From: Mycobacteriaceae bacterium
GTDB lineage: Bacteria > Pseudomonadota > Gammaproteobacteria > Burkholderiales > Burkholderiaceae_D
Length of the DNA stretch: 64,000 nucleotides
Reading direction: 5' to 3'
NCBI GenBank assembly: GCA_903970145.1
Contig: CAJCHO010000058.1
Coordinates: 41,320-105,319, forward strand
Position 1 is the stretch's first letter. Every line of letters begins with the position of its first letter. Below the pieces are notes generated by a model. It did not search any database. It worked only from the letters and a program-made list of their open reading frames with translations, and was not told where the DNA came from. Shown here piece by piece: positions 7,706 through 18,649 of the stretch. Made by a program: the position numbers and the translations under genes.

Positions 7706-9959
7706 TCGTCTCGATCTTGGCGATCGCCAGCGCCAGGACCTTCACACCAGCCTTGCCAAAGTTGATCTGGGCTCGCGCATCGCTGCCACTGCCCTCGAGC
7801 TTGATGATCACGCCCTCCCCGAACTTGGCGTGACGGACATTCTGGCCGATCCAGTAGTCGCCCGAACGTGCGCGGCCAGCGGTTTCGAGCGCGCGCGCTG
7901 CGGGCGCGCCATGCCCCCATGCGCTGGCATAGTCGCTGGTCGCGGCATAGCGCCCCCCCAGAGAAGCACTGGAGCGGCCCATGCGCGGCGTTAACCACTG
8001 CAGGCATTGCTCGGGAAGTTCCTCGAAGAATCTTGAGCGGCGGTTATAGCGTGTCTGTCCGTGCAGCATGCGTGTCTGCGAGAAACTAAGATGTAAGCGC
8101 CGTTTGGCGCGCGTGATAGCGACATACATGAGGCGCCGCTCTTCTTCTGTCCCGTCGAGCTCGGTGACACTGTTCTCGTGCGGAAACAGGCCCTCTTCGA
8201 GTCCGGTGATGAACACCGCGTCGAACTCCAGTCCCTTGGCCGAATGCACCGTCATCAATTGCAGCGCGTCCTGGCCATCGCGCGCCTGGTTGTCTCCGGC
8301 TTCAAGAGCCGCATGTGACAGGAACGCATCCAGCGGTGAGAGTTCAGGCTGCTCGGCTGAATCGTCTGCCAGCGTCTGGCCACCCCGTCCCGGCGCGCCG
8401 AGTGCAAAGCCCTCCTCTCCCGAGAACGAGGCCGCGGCGTTGACGAGTTCTTCGAGATTTTCGATGCGCTCGCGTCCTTCGCGCTCACCCTGGTAATGCG
8501 CGAGGAGTCCACTGTGACTTGTCACGTGCTCGATCATTTCCGAGAGCGACAGGTTCGCGGTCTGACCGCGCAGGCTTGCAATCAGCTGGGCAAAATTCGC
8601 GAGCGCGCTACCCGCCTTGCCGGATACCCAAGGTACTGCGCCAAGCAGCGACAGGCCACGCGCTCGCGCGGTTTCCTGCAATAGCTCAAGCGAGCGGGCG
8701 CCGATGCCGCGTGTCGGGAAATTGACCACGCGTGCGAAAGAAGTGTCGTCGTCGGGATTGGCAATCAGGCGCAGATAGGCGAGCGCGTGTTTGACTTCCT
8801 GGCGCTCAAAAAAGCGCAAGCCACCGTACACCCGGTATGGCATGCCGGCACTGAACAGGGCGTGCTCGAGAATGCGCGACTGGGCATTGGAGCGATACAG
8901 GAGCGCGATCTCCGAGGCGCGCACCCCGCTACGCAATAGCTCGCCGATTTCTTCGACGATCCAGGCTGCTTCCTGACCATCGCTGAGCGCCTCATAAACT
9001 CGCACTGTCTCGCCCGAGCCGGCGCTGGTCCAGAGCTTCTTGCCAAGGCGTACCTGGTTATGCCCGATGAGCGCGTTGGCGCTGTCCAGGATGTGGCCAT
9101 GGGAGCGATAGTTCTGCTCGAGTTTGATCAGGTTCTCGACCTTGAATTCACGCTCGAACTGCGCCATGTTGCCCACGTTGGCGCCGCGAAAAGCATAAAT
9201 GCTCTGGTCATCGTCGCCGACCGCAAATACGGCATTGCGGCGCTCGCCGCCAAAACCGGCCAGGAGCTTGAGCCAGCGGTATTGCAGGACATTGGTGTCC
9301 TGGAATTCGTCAACGAGGATGTGCGAGAAGCGTGCCTGGTAGTGCTCGCGCAGCGGTTGGTTGCGATCGAGCAACTCGAACGAGCGCAGCAGCAATTCGG
9401 CGAAATCGACGACCCCTTCGCGCTGGCACTGCTCGTCATAGAGCGCATACAGCTCGATGAACTTGCGATTGAATTCGTCATTGGCCTCAACCGAGCGCGC
9501 CCGCAATCCCTGTTCCTTGGCATTGTTGATGAACCAGGCGAGCTGGCGCGGCGGATAGCGCTCGTCGTCAACCCCTGCCACCTTGAGCAGGCGCTTCAAG
9601 GCGGCGAGCTGGTCGGCTGAATCAAGGATCTGAAAGGTTTGTGGCAGGCCGGCGTCGCGCGAGTGGGCACGCAGCAGCCGGTTGCAGATCCCGTGAAAGG
9701 TTCCAATCCACATGCCGCGCGTGCTGATAGGCAGCATGGCCGACAGGCGCGCGAGCATTTCCCGGGCCGCCTTGTTGGTAAAGGTAACCGCGAGCACCCC
9801 CGCCGGTGAGACCTGCTGAGTCTGGATCAGCCAGGCGATGCGTGTGGTCAGTACCCGAGTCTTGCCGCTACCGGCACCGGCCAGGATAAGCGCCGACTGG
9901 TTGGGCAGCGTTACGGCGGCAAGCTGTTCGGGGTTGAGCTGGTCAAGCAGGTCAGGCAT
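7698..9959 (-). CDS. uvrD: UvrD-family ATP-dependent DNA helicase (DNA helicase II)
   Basis: A 753-residue superfamily 1A 3'-5' helicase used in nucleotide excision and mismatch repair. Motifs in order: Q motif LNPEQLAAVTLP, Walker A AGAGSGKT (near residues 27-34), VTFTNKAAREM, Walker B LVDEFQDTN, GDDDQSIYAFRGA, the EQNYRS block, VHSAKGLEFDAVF and YVAITRAKRRLHLSF. The C-terminal tail contains VRHAKFGEGVI, the PcrA/UvrD-type RNA-polymerase-binding tudor-like domain, which supports UvrD over Rep. It is isolated, converging on the membrane protein gene. Confidence 0.95.
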   Translation of the reverse strand: MPDLLDQLNPEQLAAVTLPNQSALILAGAGSGKTRVLTTRIAWLIQTQQVSPAGVLAVTFTNKAAREMLARLSAMLPISTRGMWIGTFHGICNRLLRAHSRDAGLPQTFQILDSADQLAALKRLLKVAGVDDERYPPRQLAWFINNAKEQGLRARSVEANDEFNRKFIELYALYDEQCQREGVVDFAELLLRSFELLDRNQPLREHYQARFSHILVDEFQDTNVLQYRWLKLLAGFGGERRNAVFAVGDDDQSIYAFRGANVGNMAQFEREFKVENLIKLEQNYRSHGHILDSANALIGHNQVRLGKKLWTSAGSGETVRVYEALSDGQEAAWIVEEIGELLRSGVRASEIALLYRSNAQSRILEHALFSAGMPYRVYGGLRFFERQEVKHALAYLRLIANPDDDTSFARVVNFPTRGIGARSLELLQETARARGLSLLGAVPWVSGKAGSALANFAQLIASLRGQTANLSLSEMIEHVTSHSGLLAHYQGEREGRERIENLEELVNAAASFSGEEGFALGAPGRGGQTLADDSAEQPELSPLDAFLSHAALEAGDNQARDGQDALQLMTVHSAKGLEFDAVFITGLEEGLFPHENSVTELDGTEEERRLMYVAITRAKRRLHLSFSQTRMLHGQTRYNRRSRFFEELPEQCLQWLTPRMGRSSASLGGRYAATSDYASAWGHGAPAARALETAGRARSGDYWIGQNVRHAKFGEGVIIKLEGSGSDARAQINFGKAGVKVLALAIAKIETIS

Positions 9960-10033
9960 GCAGATTCCGCGAACGATGGGTCTGCGGACATCGCCGCGCG
10001 GACGGCGCGGCGCGCCGGCTCGCGCGCATCATA

Positions 10034-10062
10034 TTGCCGATACACGCATTCTGGATTATAAC
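10034..10062 (+). promoter_or_regulatory. Candidate sigma-70 promoter for the FecR-domain gene
   Basis: TTGCCG at 10034-10039 and TATAAC at 10057-10062 are separated by the standard 17 bases, and lie about 40 bases upstream of the ATG at 10101. A GGGAG ribosome-binding site follows. Assigned by pattern only. Confidence 0.45.
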
Positions 10063-10100
10063 AAGCCTGCAGACGGGACACGGCACACAGGGAGAAACCG

Positions 10101-10901
10101 ATGCAATCCAATCGAGGCGCGCACGGCTGGGCGCGATCCATTTCCGCACTCTGGCTCATCGGCCTCGTGCTCCTCACGTCCAGCGCCTGGGCCGACGTGA
10201 CGCGCGTGGGTAACATCGAGCGTGTCACCGGTACGGTGAACATTACCGATCCGGGCGGCGTTACGCGTGCCGCGCAGCAGAACAGCGACCTCAATGAGGG
10301 GGACACGATCGTCACCGGCGATGATGGCGAGGTGCTCTTCAAGATGGTTGACGACGGCGCCATCGCGCTGCGCCCCAAGACCGAGATGCGCGTCACCAAA
10401 TACCACTTCAAGTCCGAGGCCGGCGATTCCGCGCTGCTCAATATCGCGCGTGGCTCGATGCGCGTGCTCACCGGCCTGATCGGCAAGCTGCATCCCGAAG
10501 CGACGAGCGTGCGCACGCCCTCGGCGACCATAGGAATTCGCGGAACCGACCATGAGACCCTGGTGCTGCTCGACGACACGCCGGACGGCGACGCCGGCAC
10601 CTACGAGCGCGTCTATACGGGCGAGACCTATATCGAGGCGCAGAATGGCACGAGGTTGCCAGTGACCGCGAACCAGGTAGGTTTCGCACCCCTGGACGTG
10701 CTCAAGATCGCCGCGCAGCTGGGGCTGCTCAAGAAGGTTCCACCCTTCTTCCTGACAGGCAAGTTCGATGACCTGTTTGCGCTGCTCGAGCAGGCGCTCG
10801 AACAACGCATAATCAATCAGGGCCTAAGCGGCAAAGCCAACAGCAACAACAATCCCGCCAAGAACTTGCTCATCAACAATCTCGGCAACCTGTTCAAATG
10901 A
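10101..10901 (+). CDS. FecR-domain protein, exported
   Basis: A 266-residue protein with a signal peptide (about residues 1-32, ending SAWA) and a FecR domain: VTGTVNI, LNEGDTIVTGDDGEVLFKMVDDGAIALRPKTEMRV and VRTPSATIGIRGTDHE. The FecR domain here stands alone, not on a sigma-factor regulator, as in many periplasmic proteins of unknown role. The C terminus is Asn-rich (NSNNNPAKN) and lacks clear membrane anchors. GGGAG precedes the ATG. It ends four bases from the end of another FecR-domain gene on the opposite strand, which suggests a functional pair. Confidence 0.85.
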   Translation: MQSNRGAHGWARSISALWLIGLVLLTSSAWADVTRVGNIERVTGTVNITDPGGVTRAAQQNSDLNEGDTIVTGDDGEVLFKMVDDGAIALRPKTEMRVTKYHFKSEAGDSALLNIARGSMRVLTGLIGKLHPEATSVRTPSATIGIRGTDHETLVLLDDTPDGDAGTYERVYTGETYIEAQNGTRLPVTANQVGFAPLDVLKIAAQLGLLKKVPPFFLTGKFDDLFALLEQALEQRIINQGLSGKANSNNNPAKNLLINNLGNLFK

Positions 10902-10905
10902 GGGG

Positions 10906-11790
10906 CTAATTGGTCACGACCGGCTCGAGACCGCGAATCGCGGCGAGCCGGTCGGCGACGGTCTGGGCGTCGGCCTCGGTAACAAAGCCCGACAAGGTAA
11001 TTTCGTAGACACGGTGCGTGCTCGATCCCCCCGGTCGGAACTCGGCGGCGTAGCCCTGCTGGCGCAGTGCCGCATAGGCGTTGAGCACGGAGAGCTGGTC
11101 CTGCGAAACCAGCAGACGAACGCGCCATTTGCCCTGCGCCGAGACTTGGCCTGACCCCGGCTTGAGATAGTCCTGCGCGGTGTAGCGCACGATCTGCCCG
11201 AGGTCGCCCTGCACGACTGCGACAGGAGCCGCCGCACGCGGCGCCTGGTAGCAGGCGAATGGACTGTCGATGCGTACCGTGGCGTCCTTGCCGTGATCGA
11301 CCTCGATCGCGCCGTCGATCAGACAGACAATCTCGCCCTCCGGAACGCTGCTCACCCACAAGTCAGCCGCGCGCAGTCGCGCCACCACCGAGGCCAGGCG
11401 CACGCTCAACTCGGCCGCATTGGCGGGTGCGTCAAGTCTCGTGAGATGGAGCGAACCGGTAAACACCGAGACCTGGGTGGCAGAATCGACCTGATCACCC
11501 TCACCGAAAAAGCTCAATTCGGCGACGGCATCCTGGCCCAGCGCAAGCAGCGCGCCTTCGCCGATGCGCAGCGTCAGCCGGGCATCGGCGCCGGTGATGA
11601 GCTGATCCCCCGATTGCAGGCGGGTGCCGACCACGGCCGGCAGGCGCACGCCATTGCGCGCCACCCAGGCCGGCATGCGCAGGGCCTCGATCACGAGCCC
11701 GTCCGCCGATGCGGCAGACGCGCCTGCTGCAAGGCCAAGCGCCGCCAGCGTGTAGGCCATTGTCCGAACTCTCAAGAATCGATCGCTCAT
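10906..11790 (-). CDS. FecR-like and SPOR-domain exported protein
   Basis: A 294-residue protein starting at 11790 with an Arg-containing n-region and a signal peptide (to about residue 29). A FecR-like part follows (LQSGDQLITGADARLTLRIGEGALLAL), then a C-terminal SPOR-like domain of about 75 residues from WRVRLLVSQDQLSVLNAY to the end. SPOR domains bind denuded septal peptidoglycan, so cell-wall association is expected. An alternative start is the ATG at 11760. It converges on the other FecR-domain gene with a four-base gap. Confidence 0.75.
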   Translation of the reverse strand: MSDRFLRVRTMAYTLAALGLAAGASAASADGLVIEALRMPAWVARNGVRLPAVVGTRLQSGDQLITGADARLTLRIGEGALLALGQDAVAELSFFGEGDQVDSATQVSVFTGSLHLTRLDAPANAAELSVRLASVVARLRAADLWVSSVPEGEIVCLIDGAIEVDHGKDATVRIDSPFACYQAPRAAAPVAVVQGDLGQIVRYTAQDYLKPGSGQVSAQGKWRVRLLVSQDQLSVLNAYAALRQQGYAAEFRPGGSSTHRVYEITLSGFVTEADAQTVADRLAAIRGLEPVVTN

Positions 11791-11897
11791 TGGAGATAAC
11801 CCTGCGATTGCGTCGGCGCAATTATGTCGCAGGCACGCGCGTAATGCATGTTGCTCTGCCAAGTCCCTGATTCGCCGGGGAAAGCATGCGCGGCAGG

Positions 11898-11903
11898 TAT
11901 AAT
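11898..11903 (+). promoter_or_regulatory. Probable -10 element of the leuS operon
   Basis: A perfect TATAAT lies 75 bases upstream of the leuS ATG within a 187-base spacer. No good -35 hexamer is seen at 16-18 bases upstream, so activation or a weak -35 is possible. Confidence 0.4.
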
Positions 11904-11977
11904 CAAGCGCAGCAGCTAACGCAGCCCGGTGTCTTCGAGCCCAGCTTGGGGCCGGCCCTTCCCCTCTATCGTTTGCC

Positions 11978-14635
11978 ATGCACGAGAAATACATACCCCA
12001 GCAAGTCGAAGCACGCGCGCAATCCCACTGGGAATCGATCGACGCCTTCCGGGTAGTCGAACACGCCAAGGGTAAGGACGGTCGCCCCAAACAGAAGTTT
12101 TATGCTTGTTCGATGCTGCCCTATCCTTCGGGCAAGCTGCACATGGGGCATGTGCGCAATTACACCATCAATGATGTGATGGCGCGCTACATGCGCATGC
12201 AGGGCTATAACGTTCTGATGCCCATGGGCTGGGATGCATTCGGCTTACCCGCGGAGAATGCCGCCATCGAAAAGGGTGTCGCGCCGGCCAAGTGGACCTA
12301 CGCGAACATCGCCGACATGAAGGCGCAGATGCGCCCGCTCGGCCTGTCGATCGACTGGTCGCGCGAGATCACCGCCTGCGATCCGAACTACTACCGCTGG
12401 AATCAGTGGTTGTTCCTGAAAATGCTCGACAAGGGCATCGCCTATCGCAAGACCCAGGTGGTCAACTGGGATCCGGTCGACCAGACGGTGCTGGCCAATG
12501 AGCAGGTCATCGACGGACGTGGCTGGCGTACCGGCGCCGTGATCGAGCGCCGGGAGATTCCCGGCTATTACCTGCGTATCACCGATTACGCCGACGAGTT
12601 GCTCGATACCGTGGTCAATGATCTGGACGGCTGGCCCGAGCGCGTTCGCGCGATGCAGGAGAACTGGATCGGCAAGAGCCAAGGCGTGCGTTTTGCCTTT
12701 ACGCACACGGTCACCGATCAATCCGGCGAGCTCATCGACGCCGGCCGCCTGTTCGTCTTTACCACGCGCGCCGATACGCTCATGGGTGTCACCTTCTGTG
12801 CCGTGGCGGCCGAACATCCACTGGCGACCCGCGCTGCCCAGTTGCGTCCCGAGTTGCAGGACTTCATCGAACAGTGTCGCCACGGCGGCACCACCGAGGC
12901 AGAGCTCGCCTTGCGGGACAAGGAAGGCGTCGATACGGGGCTGACGGTCCGGCATCCGGTAACCGGTGCGCAGCTGCCCGTGTGGATCGGCAACTACGTG
13001 CTGATGAGCTATGGCGATGGTGCGGTAATGGGCGTGCCGGCGCACGACGAACGTGATTTCGCCTTCGCACGCAAGTACCAGTTGCCGATTCGCCAGGTGA
13101 TCGCCGTCGCCGGCGAGGAATTCTCCAGCGAGGCCTGGCAGGACTGGTATGGCGAGAAGGGCCGGGGCCGCTGCATCAACTCGGGGCCTTATGACGGGCT
13201 TGAGTATCAGGCGGCGGTCGCCGCGGTCGCGCGCGATCTCTCAGTAAGCGCATCGGCCGAAAAGCGCACCACCTGGCGCCTGCGCGACTGGAGCATCTCG
13301 CGCCAGCGCTACTGGGGCACACCGATTCCGATTATTCACTGCACAAGCTGCGGGGCGGTTCCGGTGCCCGAAGCCGATCTCCCGGTCGTGCTGCCCGAGG
13401 ATCTGCTGCCCGACGGATCGGGAAGCCCTCTGGTGCATGACGAGCGCTTTCTCGCATGCACCTGTCCTAAATGCGGTGGCCCGGGGCGACGCGAGACCGA
13501 CACCATGGACACTTTCGTCGACTCTTCATGGTATTTCATGCGCTACTGCTGTCCTGGCGCCGAGAGCTCCATGGTCGATGAGCGCTGCGCCTACTGGATG
13601 CCGATGGATCAATACATCGGTGGCATCGAACATGCCGTCCTGCACCTGCTGTACGCGCGTTTTTGGACCAAGGTCATGCGCGATCTGAAGCTGGTGGCCT
13701 TTGACGAGCCCTTCACGCGCCTGTTCACCCAGGGAATGCTGCTCAACGAATCTTTCTACCGCGAAGACGAATCTGGCAAGAAACGCTGGTTCTATCCGAG
13801 CGAAGTCGAGCTCGATCTCGACGATCGCGGCAAACCCCTTGGCGCGCGCGCCAAGGAAGATGGCCTGCCGGTCCAGCTTGGCGGCGTCGAGAAGATGTCG
13901 AAGTCCAAGAATAACGTGGTCGAACCGCGCGACATCGTCGAGCGATTCGGCGCGGACACCGCGCGCCTTTTTTCCATGTTTGCCGGCCCTCCCGTCGATG
14001 CGGCCGTCTGGTCCGACTCGGGGGTGGCCGGTCAGCACCGCTATCTGGAGGGTGTGTGGGGCCTGGCGCTCGCGCTCGAGCCGATCGTGCGCGTCGATGG
14101 CGGCGCCCCAATGCCTGCCAAACTGGGCAAAGTCGCGGCCGAAGCGCGCCGGGCAATCCATATGCACCTGCGCCAGATCAGCGAGGATTTTGGTCGCCTG
14201 AAATACAACACGGTGGTCGCTGGCACCATGAAGATCCGCAATACCCTGGACGATCTGCGGCGCGCAGAGGCCGACCCGGCCGACGCGCGCGCGGTACTTT
14301 GCGAGGGCCTGTCGATTCTGCTGCGCACTCTCTATCCGGTCGCCCCCCACATCAGCCATGAGCTCTGGACCGAACTGGGATTTTCCGCGCGCGAGGGCGA
14401 CCTGCTGGACGCGCCCTGGCCGACTGTCGATGCGCTCGCCCTGGTACAGGATGAGATCGAGCTGGTCATCCAGGTCAATGGCAAACTGCGCGGCAGCGTG
14501 CGCGTTGCCGCCGACGCGAGCAGGCAAATCATCGAGGAACGCGCCATCGCCACCGAGAATGTCCAGAAGTTCCTGACCGGCCCGATCAAGAAGATCCACG
14601 TGGTTCCCGGCCGGCTTATCAATATCGTCGTGTGA
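11978..14635 (+). CDS. leuS: Leucyl-tRNA synthetase
   Basis: An 885-residue class I synthetase that charges tRNA-Leu. The HIGH-type motif appears as HMGH in [14 protein letters not shown] (near residue 50) and the KMSKS loop in [14 protein letters not shown]. The CP1 editing insertion is present ([29 protein letters not shown]), so post-transfer editing is expected. Length and ends match the bacterial family. It is first of a tightly packed rightward operon, overlapping lptE by four bases. Confidence 0.98.
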   Translation: MHEKYIPQQVEARAQSHWESIDAFRVVEHAKGKDGRPKQKFYACSMLPYPSGKLHMGHVRNYTINDVMARYMRMQGYNVLMPMGWDAFGLPAENAAIEKGVAPAKWTYANIADMKAQMRPLGLSIDWSREITACDPNYYRWNQWLFLKMLDKGIAYRKTQVVNWDPVDQTVLANEQVIDGRGWRTGAVIERREIPGYYLRITDYADELLDTVVNDLDGWPERVRAMQENWIGKSQGVRFAFTHTVTDQSGELIDAGRLFVFTTRADTLMGVTFCAVAAEHPLATRAAQLRPELQDFIEQCRHGGTTEAELALRDKEGVDTGLTVRHPVTGAQLPVWIGNYVLMSYGDGAVMGVPAHDERDFAFARKYQLPIRQVIAVAGEEFSSEAWQDWYGEKGRGRCINSGPYDGLEYQAAVAAVARDLSVSASAEKRTTWRLRDWSISRQRYWGTPIPIIHCTSCGAVPVPEADLPVVLPEDLLPDGSGSPLVHDERFLACTCPKCGGPGRRETDTMDTFVDSSWYFMRYCCPGAESSMVDERCAYWMPMDQYIGGIEHAVLHLLYARFWTKVMRDLKLVAFDEPFTRLFTQGMLLNESFYREDESGKKRWFYPSEVELDLDDRGKPLGARAKEDGLPVQLGGVEKMSKSKNNVVEPRDIVERFGADTARLFSMFAGPPVDAAVWSDSGVAGQHRYLEGVWGLALALEPIVRVDGGAPMPAKLGKVAAEARRAIHMHLRQISEDFGRLKYNTVVAGTMKIRNTLDDLRRAEADPADARAVLCEGLSILLRTLYPVAPHISHELWTELGFSAREGDLLDAPWPTVDALALVQDEIELVIQVNGKLRGSVRVAADASRQIIEERAIATENVQKFLTGPIKKIHVVPGRLINIVV

Positions 14636-15300
14636 AACCGGTCATGCGCATACTTCGCCGTGCAGTCTGCTTCGCGCTGTTGCTGGCAATGTTCGCAGGC
14701 TGCGGATTCGCGCTGCGCGGCTCGGTCAAGCTTCCCTTCAACACCTTCTACATCAGCATCGGGGACACCTCACCGATCGCGGTGGTGCTAAAGCGCAGCA
14801 TCCGCGGCAACGGTCCGACCAGACTGGTCACGCGGCCGTCCGACGCCGAGGGGCGCCTTGATATCCTCGGCGAGACTCTCCAGACCACGGTGCTGACCGT
14901 GAATCGCCTTGGCGAAGCGACTGAATACAATCTCTACTATCACATCCGCTTTCGGGTGAGCAACGGCCGGGGTGACGTGAACTACATCCCGCCCACCGAG
15001 TTCGTGATCAAACGCCTGATCCTGGTCAACAACAACGCAACGCTCGCCCAGAACAACGAAATCAACGAGCTCTATGAAGATATGCGCAGCGATGCCGCGC
15101 AGCAGATCCTGCGCCGCATCGAAGCCATCAAGCTGCCGCCACCCAAGGGCGACCGGGCGCCGGGCGACGAGACCGAGTCCTTCGATGGTTCGCCCCCGGT
15201 CAAGATAGATTCCGGTGAGACCACGCCAGCGCCGGCCGAAAAGCCGAGCCAGGCCCCCAGGGACGGGTCTGCGCCGGCGCCTTCGGCCTCGGATAACTAG
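14632..15300 (+). CDS. lptE: LPS-assembly lipoprotein LptE
   Basis: A 222-residue lipoprotein that plugs the LptD barrel and helps insert lipopolysaccharide in the outer membrane. A short signal with lipobox MFAGC puts the lipidated Cys at residue 24 from the GTG start at 14632; an ATG at 14644 is the alternative start. The [11 protein letters not shown] segment after the Cys is typical of LptE. The C-terminal 50 residues are Pro/Asp/Glu-rich and probably disordered. leuS-lptE-holA is a widely conserved order. Confidence 0.92.
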   Translation: MKPVMRILRRAVCFALLLAMFAGCGFALRGSVKLPFNTFYISIGDTSPIAVVLKRSIRGNGPTRLVTRPSDAEGRLDILGETLQTTVLTVNRLGEATEYNLYYHIRFRVSNGRGDVNYIPPTEFVIKRLILVNNNATLAQNNEINELYEDMRSDAAQQILRRIEAIKLPPPKGDRAPGDETESFDGSPPVKIDSGETTPAPAEKPSQAPRDGSAPAPSASDN

Positions 15301-15311
15301 GCGACAGCTTC

Positions 15312-16334
15312 GTGCGCATTCGTCACGACCGTCTTGAGGCGGCACTCAAGGCCTCACTCGCGGGCCTGTATGTCGTTACGGGTGATGAGCACCTGCTTGT
15401 CATGGAAGCGGCCGACGCGATCCGGCGCGCCGCGCGCGTGGCCGGGTATGAGGAGCGCGAGCTGCTGCAGAGCTCACGCAGTTTTCAGTGGACTTCGCTC
15501 GGCGCTGCGACTCAGAGCATGAGCCTGTTTGGCGCGCGCAAGCTGATCGATCTGCGTATCCCCGGCGGCAAACCGGGACGGGAAGGATCGGCGGCTCTGA
15601 TCGCGCACGCGGCGGCCTTGCACAGCGACTTCATCACCCTGATTACGCTGCCACGGCTTGAACGCGAACAGCGCAACGCTGCCTGGCTGACTGCCCTGGA
15701 CAATGCCGGCGTGATCGTCGAGGTGCCCCAGGTCGAGCCACGCGACCTGCCAAGCTGGATTGGGGCGCGGCTAGCGCGCCAATCGCAGTCGGCCAGCGCC
15801 GAAGGTCTGGCCTTCATCGCCGAGCGCGTCGAAGGCAATCTGCTTGCGGCCCACCAGGAGATCCAGAAGCTCGCGCTCTTGCATAAGCCCGGAGCGCTGG
15901 CCATCTCGGATATTCACGAGGCCGTCCTCAATGTCGCGCGCTTTGATGTCTTCAAGCTGGGCGAGGCCATGCTGGGAGGCGAAGCGGCACGACTGGCGCG
16001 TATGCTGGAGGGCCTGCGTGCCGAGGGCACTGCAGCTCCACTGGTACTGTGGGCGCTAGCCGACGAAATCCGCTCGCTCGCACAGGCGCAGCAGGCACAG
16101 GCCCAGGGAGCCTCCTGGCGCTCGGGCCTTGAAGCGCGCCGCCTGTGGGGCAAACGCGAACAGTTGCTCGAGGCGGCGCTGCGCCGGCTCAAGGCTGGAG
16201 TGGCACTCAAGGGCCTGCGGAGCGCGGCGCGAATCGACCGCATGATCAAGGGCATACCGCGTACGCATGAAGCGGGAGAGATCTGGGATGAGATGCTACG
16301 CCTTGGCTTGGGCATTGCCGGAGAGGCTCTATGA
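15312..16334 (+). CDS. holA: DNA polymerase III subunit delta
   Basis: A 340-residue clamp-loader delta subunit, which opens the beta sliding clamp. It starts with GTG; the N terminus ([23 protein letters not shown]) is the degenerate nucleotide-binding start of HolA, and the C terminus carries [20 protein letters not shown] as in proteobacterial relatives. It follows lptE by 11 bases and overlaps proA by four. Confidence 0.95.
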   Translation: MRIRHDRLEAALKASLAGLYVVTGDEHLLVMEAADAIRRAARVAGYEERELLQSSRSFQWTSLGAATQSMSLFGARKLIDLRIPGGKPGREGSAALIAHAAALHSDFITLITLPRLEREQRNAAWLTALDNAGVIVEVPQVEPRDLPSWIGARLARQSQSASAEGLAFIAERVEGNLLAAHQEIQKLALLHKPGALAISDIHEAVLNVARFDVFKLGEAMLGGEAARLARMLEGLRAEGTAAPLVLWALADEIRSLAQAQQAQAQGASWRSGLEARRLWGKREQLLEAALRRLKAGVALKGLRSAARIDRMIKGIPRTHEAGEIWDEMLRLGLGIAGEAL

Positions 16335-17602
16335 GTGGCCAGGATCGGCGCGCGGTAGATACCCTTGAGGCGATCGGAGCGCGTGCCCAGGCAGCGAGTC
16401 TGAAGATGGCGCGCACCTCGGGCGCACAGAGGAACGCGGCGCTCGAGGCAATTGCAATCCGCATAGACGGCGCGCGCAGTGCGCTGCTGGCGGCCAATCG
16501 CGCGGATCTGGAAGCTGCCGCCGCGGCCGGCCTCGAAGCCGCGCTGTTTGATCGCCTCACCCTCGACGACAAAACAGTCTCGAGCATGATCGAGGGCCTG
16601 CGGCAGGTTGCCCGCCTGCCCGATCCGATCGGGGCGATCAGCGATCTCGCGCTGCGACCTTCTGGCATGCAGGTCGGGCGCATGCGCGTTCCGATAGGCG
16701 TGGTCGCAATCATTTACGAGGCGCGCCCCAATGTCACGGTCGATGCCGCCGCGCTGTGCATCAAGTCCGGCAACGCCACCATACTGCGTGGTGGCAGCGA
16801 GGCAATCCGCTGCAACGGCGCGCTCTGCGAGCTGATAATGGCCGGCCTCGCCGAAGCCGGCTTGCCCGTCGACGCGGTCCAACTGCTGCGCGACACCGAT
16901 CGAACGCTGGTCACGCGCATGGCGCAAATGAGCGGAGTGATTGATGTGATCGTGCCGCGCGGGGGTCGTGGACTGATCGAGGCCCTGATGGAGGTCGCCC
17001 GCGTGCCGCTGATCAAGCATCTCGAGGGCATCTGCCATGTCTATGTCGACGAGGGCGCAGACCTGGAGATGGCATTGGCGATTGCCGACAACGCCAAGAC
17101 CCAGCGACTGGGCACCTGCAACACCATGGAGACACTTCTGGTCCATCGCTCAATCGCGCCGCACTGGCTGCCCCGACTGGCGCAGGTCTATCGAGCCAAG
17201 GGCGTCGAGCTGCGTGGTGATCCGGCCACTTGTGTGCTCATCCCCGATGCGCGTGCTGCGAGTGAGGCTGATTGGCGCACCGAATATCTGGCCGCCATCC
17301 TCGCCATCCGCGTTGTCGACAGCTTCGATGCCGCCGTGGATCACATCAACACCTATGGCTCGCACCACACCGACGCCATCGTCACTGGCGATGACGGGCA
17401 CGCGCAACGCTTTTTGCGCGAGGTTGATTCCGCATCCGTGATGGTCAACGTCTCGACGCGCATGGCCGACGGTTTCGAATATGGCTTGGGCGCCGAGATC
17501 GGCATCTCGAACAACAAGCTGCACGCGCGCGGTCCGGTCGGACTCGAGGGACTGACGAGCCTCAAATGGGTCGTTCTGGGCAACGGCCAGCTGCGTACCT
17601 AG
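16331..17602 (+). CDS. proA: Gamma-glutamyl phosphate reductase
   Basis: A 423-residue NADPH-dependent reductase making glutamate-5-semialdehyde, the second step of proline synthesis. The catalytic Cys is in [13 protein letters not shown], and [22 protein letters not shown] and ILRGGSEA match the nucleotide-binding half. Its start overlaps holA (ATGA). proC is at 28788; proB is not in the window. Confidence 0.97.
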   Translation: MSGQDRRAVDTLEAIGARAQAASLKMARTSGAQRNAALEAIAIRIDGARSALLAANRADLEAAAAAGLEAALFDRLTLDDKTVSSMIEGLRQVARLPDPIGAISDLALRPSGMQVGRMRVPIGVVAIIYEARPNVTVDAAALCIKSGNATILRGGSEAIRCNGALCELIMAGLAEAGLPVDAVQLLRDTDRTLVTRMAQMSGVIDVIVPRGGRGLIEALMEVARVPLIKHLEGICHVYVDEGADLEMALAIADNAKTQRLGTCNTMETLLVHRSIAPHWLPRLAQVYRAKGVELRGDPATCVLIPDARAASEADWRTEYLAAILAIRVVDSFDAAVDHINTYGSHHTDAIVTGDDGHAQRFLREVDSASVMVNVSTRMADGFEYGLGAEIGISNNKLHARGPVGLEGLTSLKWVVLGNGQLRT

Positions 17603-17611
17603 GGAATCGTC

Positions 17612-18034
17612 ATGCTTTGGGTAAAGACCTTCCATATCGTCTTCGTCGTTTCCTGGTTTGCCGGCCTGTTCTACCTGCCGCGCATTTTTGTAAACCTCGC
17701 CGAGGAAACCGACCCAAGCGCGCGCGCCCGCCTGCTCGGTATGGCACAGCGCCTGTTGCGCTTTGTCACGCCGATCGCCTGCCTGGCACTGGCAATGGGA
17801 TTTTGGCTGTGGATGATCTATGGCATCGGTCGTGGTCCAGGCAGCGGCTGGATGCACGCCAAGCTCGTGCTGGTCGCGCTCCTGGTTGGCTATCACTACA
17901 TCTGCGGACAGCTGCTGGCGGGTTTTGCCGCCGGCAGGAATCGCTACAGCCACCGCTGGTACCGCTGGTTCAACGAGATTCCGGTGTTGCTGCTGCTCGG
18001 TATCGTGGCCCTGGTCGTCGTAAAACCGTTTTAG
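17612..18034 (+). CDS. hemJ: HemJ-type protoporphyrinogen IX oxidase (CopD/UPF0093 family)
   Basis: A 140-residue four-helix membrane protein opening LWVKTFHIVFVVSWFAGLFYLPRIFV, the hallmark of HemJ, the oxidase that converts protoporphyrinogen IX to protoporphyrin IX in organisms without HemG/HemY. The early His and the later WMHAKL, GYHYICGQ and SHRWYRWFNEIP blocks match the family. It sits 9 bases behind proA in the leuS operon. Whether another oxidase exists elsewhere is not visible. Confidence 0.85.
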   Translation: MLWVKTFHIVFVVSWFAGLFYLPRIFVNLAEETDPSARARLLGMAQRLLRFVTPIACLALAMGFWLWMIYGIGRGPGSGWMHAKLVLVALLVGYHYICGQLLAGFAAGRNRYSHRWYRWFNEIPVLLLLGIVALVVVKPF

Positions 18035-18043
18035 GGGAAGATC

Positions 18044-18649
18044 GTGTCGTTTGCCATCGAGTATTTTTTTGCACCCCAGTCACCCTGGGCATTCCTTGGG
18101 CACGCCCGCTTTTGCGCCATGCTTGAGCGTTACGGGGCTCACGCGCGGGTTTTGCCCTGCGACATCAACCAGGTATTCGAAGTGTCGGGCGGATTGCCAC
18201 TGGCCAAAAGGGCCGCCCAGCGCCAGGCCTATCGCCTGACCGAGCTGCGCCGCTTTAGCGCCTACCTGGGCATTGCGCTCAATCCCGAGCCACGCCACTT
18301 CCCGATACCATCTGATCAGGCGGCGCGACTGATTCACGCCTGTGCAGCGACCGAGGGACCGGCATTGCGCCTGGCGGGTGCGATCGGCGCTGCGGTCTGG
18401 CAGCGCGATCTGGATATCTCCGATGCGCAAGTGCTCGCTACCTTGTGCGGCGAGATCGGCCTCGCGGGCAGCGAGCTTCTGACACTCGCCGATAGCGCGG
18501 GCATCCGCGCGGCGTTTGTCGCCACGACCGCAATGGCGATCGAGCGTGGCGTGTTTGGCGCACCGACCTATATCCTCGATGGCGAACTCTTCTGGGGACA
18601 GGATCGGCTGGAGTTTCTCGACCGGGCTCTCGCCGCGCGCGCCACGTGA
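18044..18649 (+). CDS. DsbA-like 2-hydroxychromene-2-carboxylate isomerase family protein
   Basis: A 201-residue thioredoxin-fold protein of the HCCA isomerase / kappa-class GST group, which uses glutathione. The active-site Ser lies in the N-terminal FFAPQSPWAFLG, and GVFGAPTYILDGELFWGQDRLEFL is the typical C-terminal block. It starts with GTG, 9 bases after hemJ, and overlaps rlmL by four. With no naphthalene-degradation genes nearby the natural substrate is unknown. Confidence 0.85.
   Translation: MSFAIEYFFAPQSPWAFLGHARFCAMLERYGAHARVLPCDINQVFEVSGGLPLAKRAAQRQAYRLTELRRFSAYLGIALNPEPRHFPIPSDQAARLIHACAATEGPALRLAGAIGAAVWQRDLDISDAQVLATLCGEIGLAGSELLTLADSAGIRAAFVATTAMAIERGVFGAPTYILDGELFWGQDRLEFLDRALAARAT

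Noticed and set aside
13526..14599. A 357-codon minus-strand open frame
   Set aside because: Antisense to leuS, with no recognisable domain or ribosome-binding site.
15914..17146. A 410-codon open frame on the minus strand
   Set aside because: It lies fully antisense to holA and proA, whose motifs are clear; its product is Arg/His/Gln-rich and shows no family features, typical of a high-GC shadow frame.
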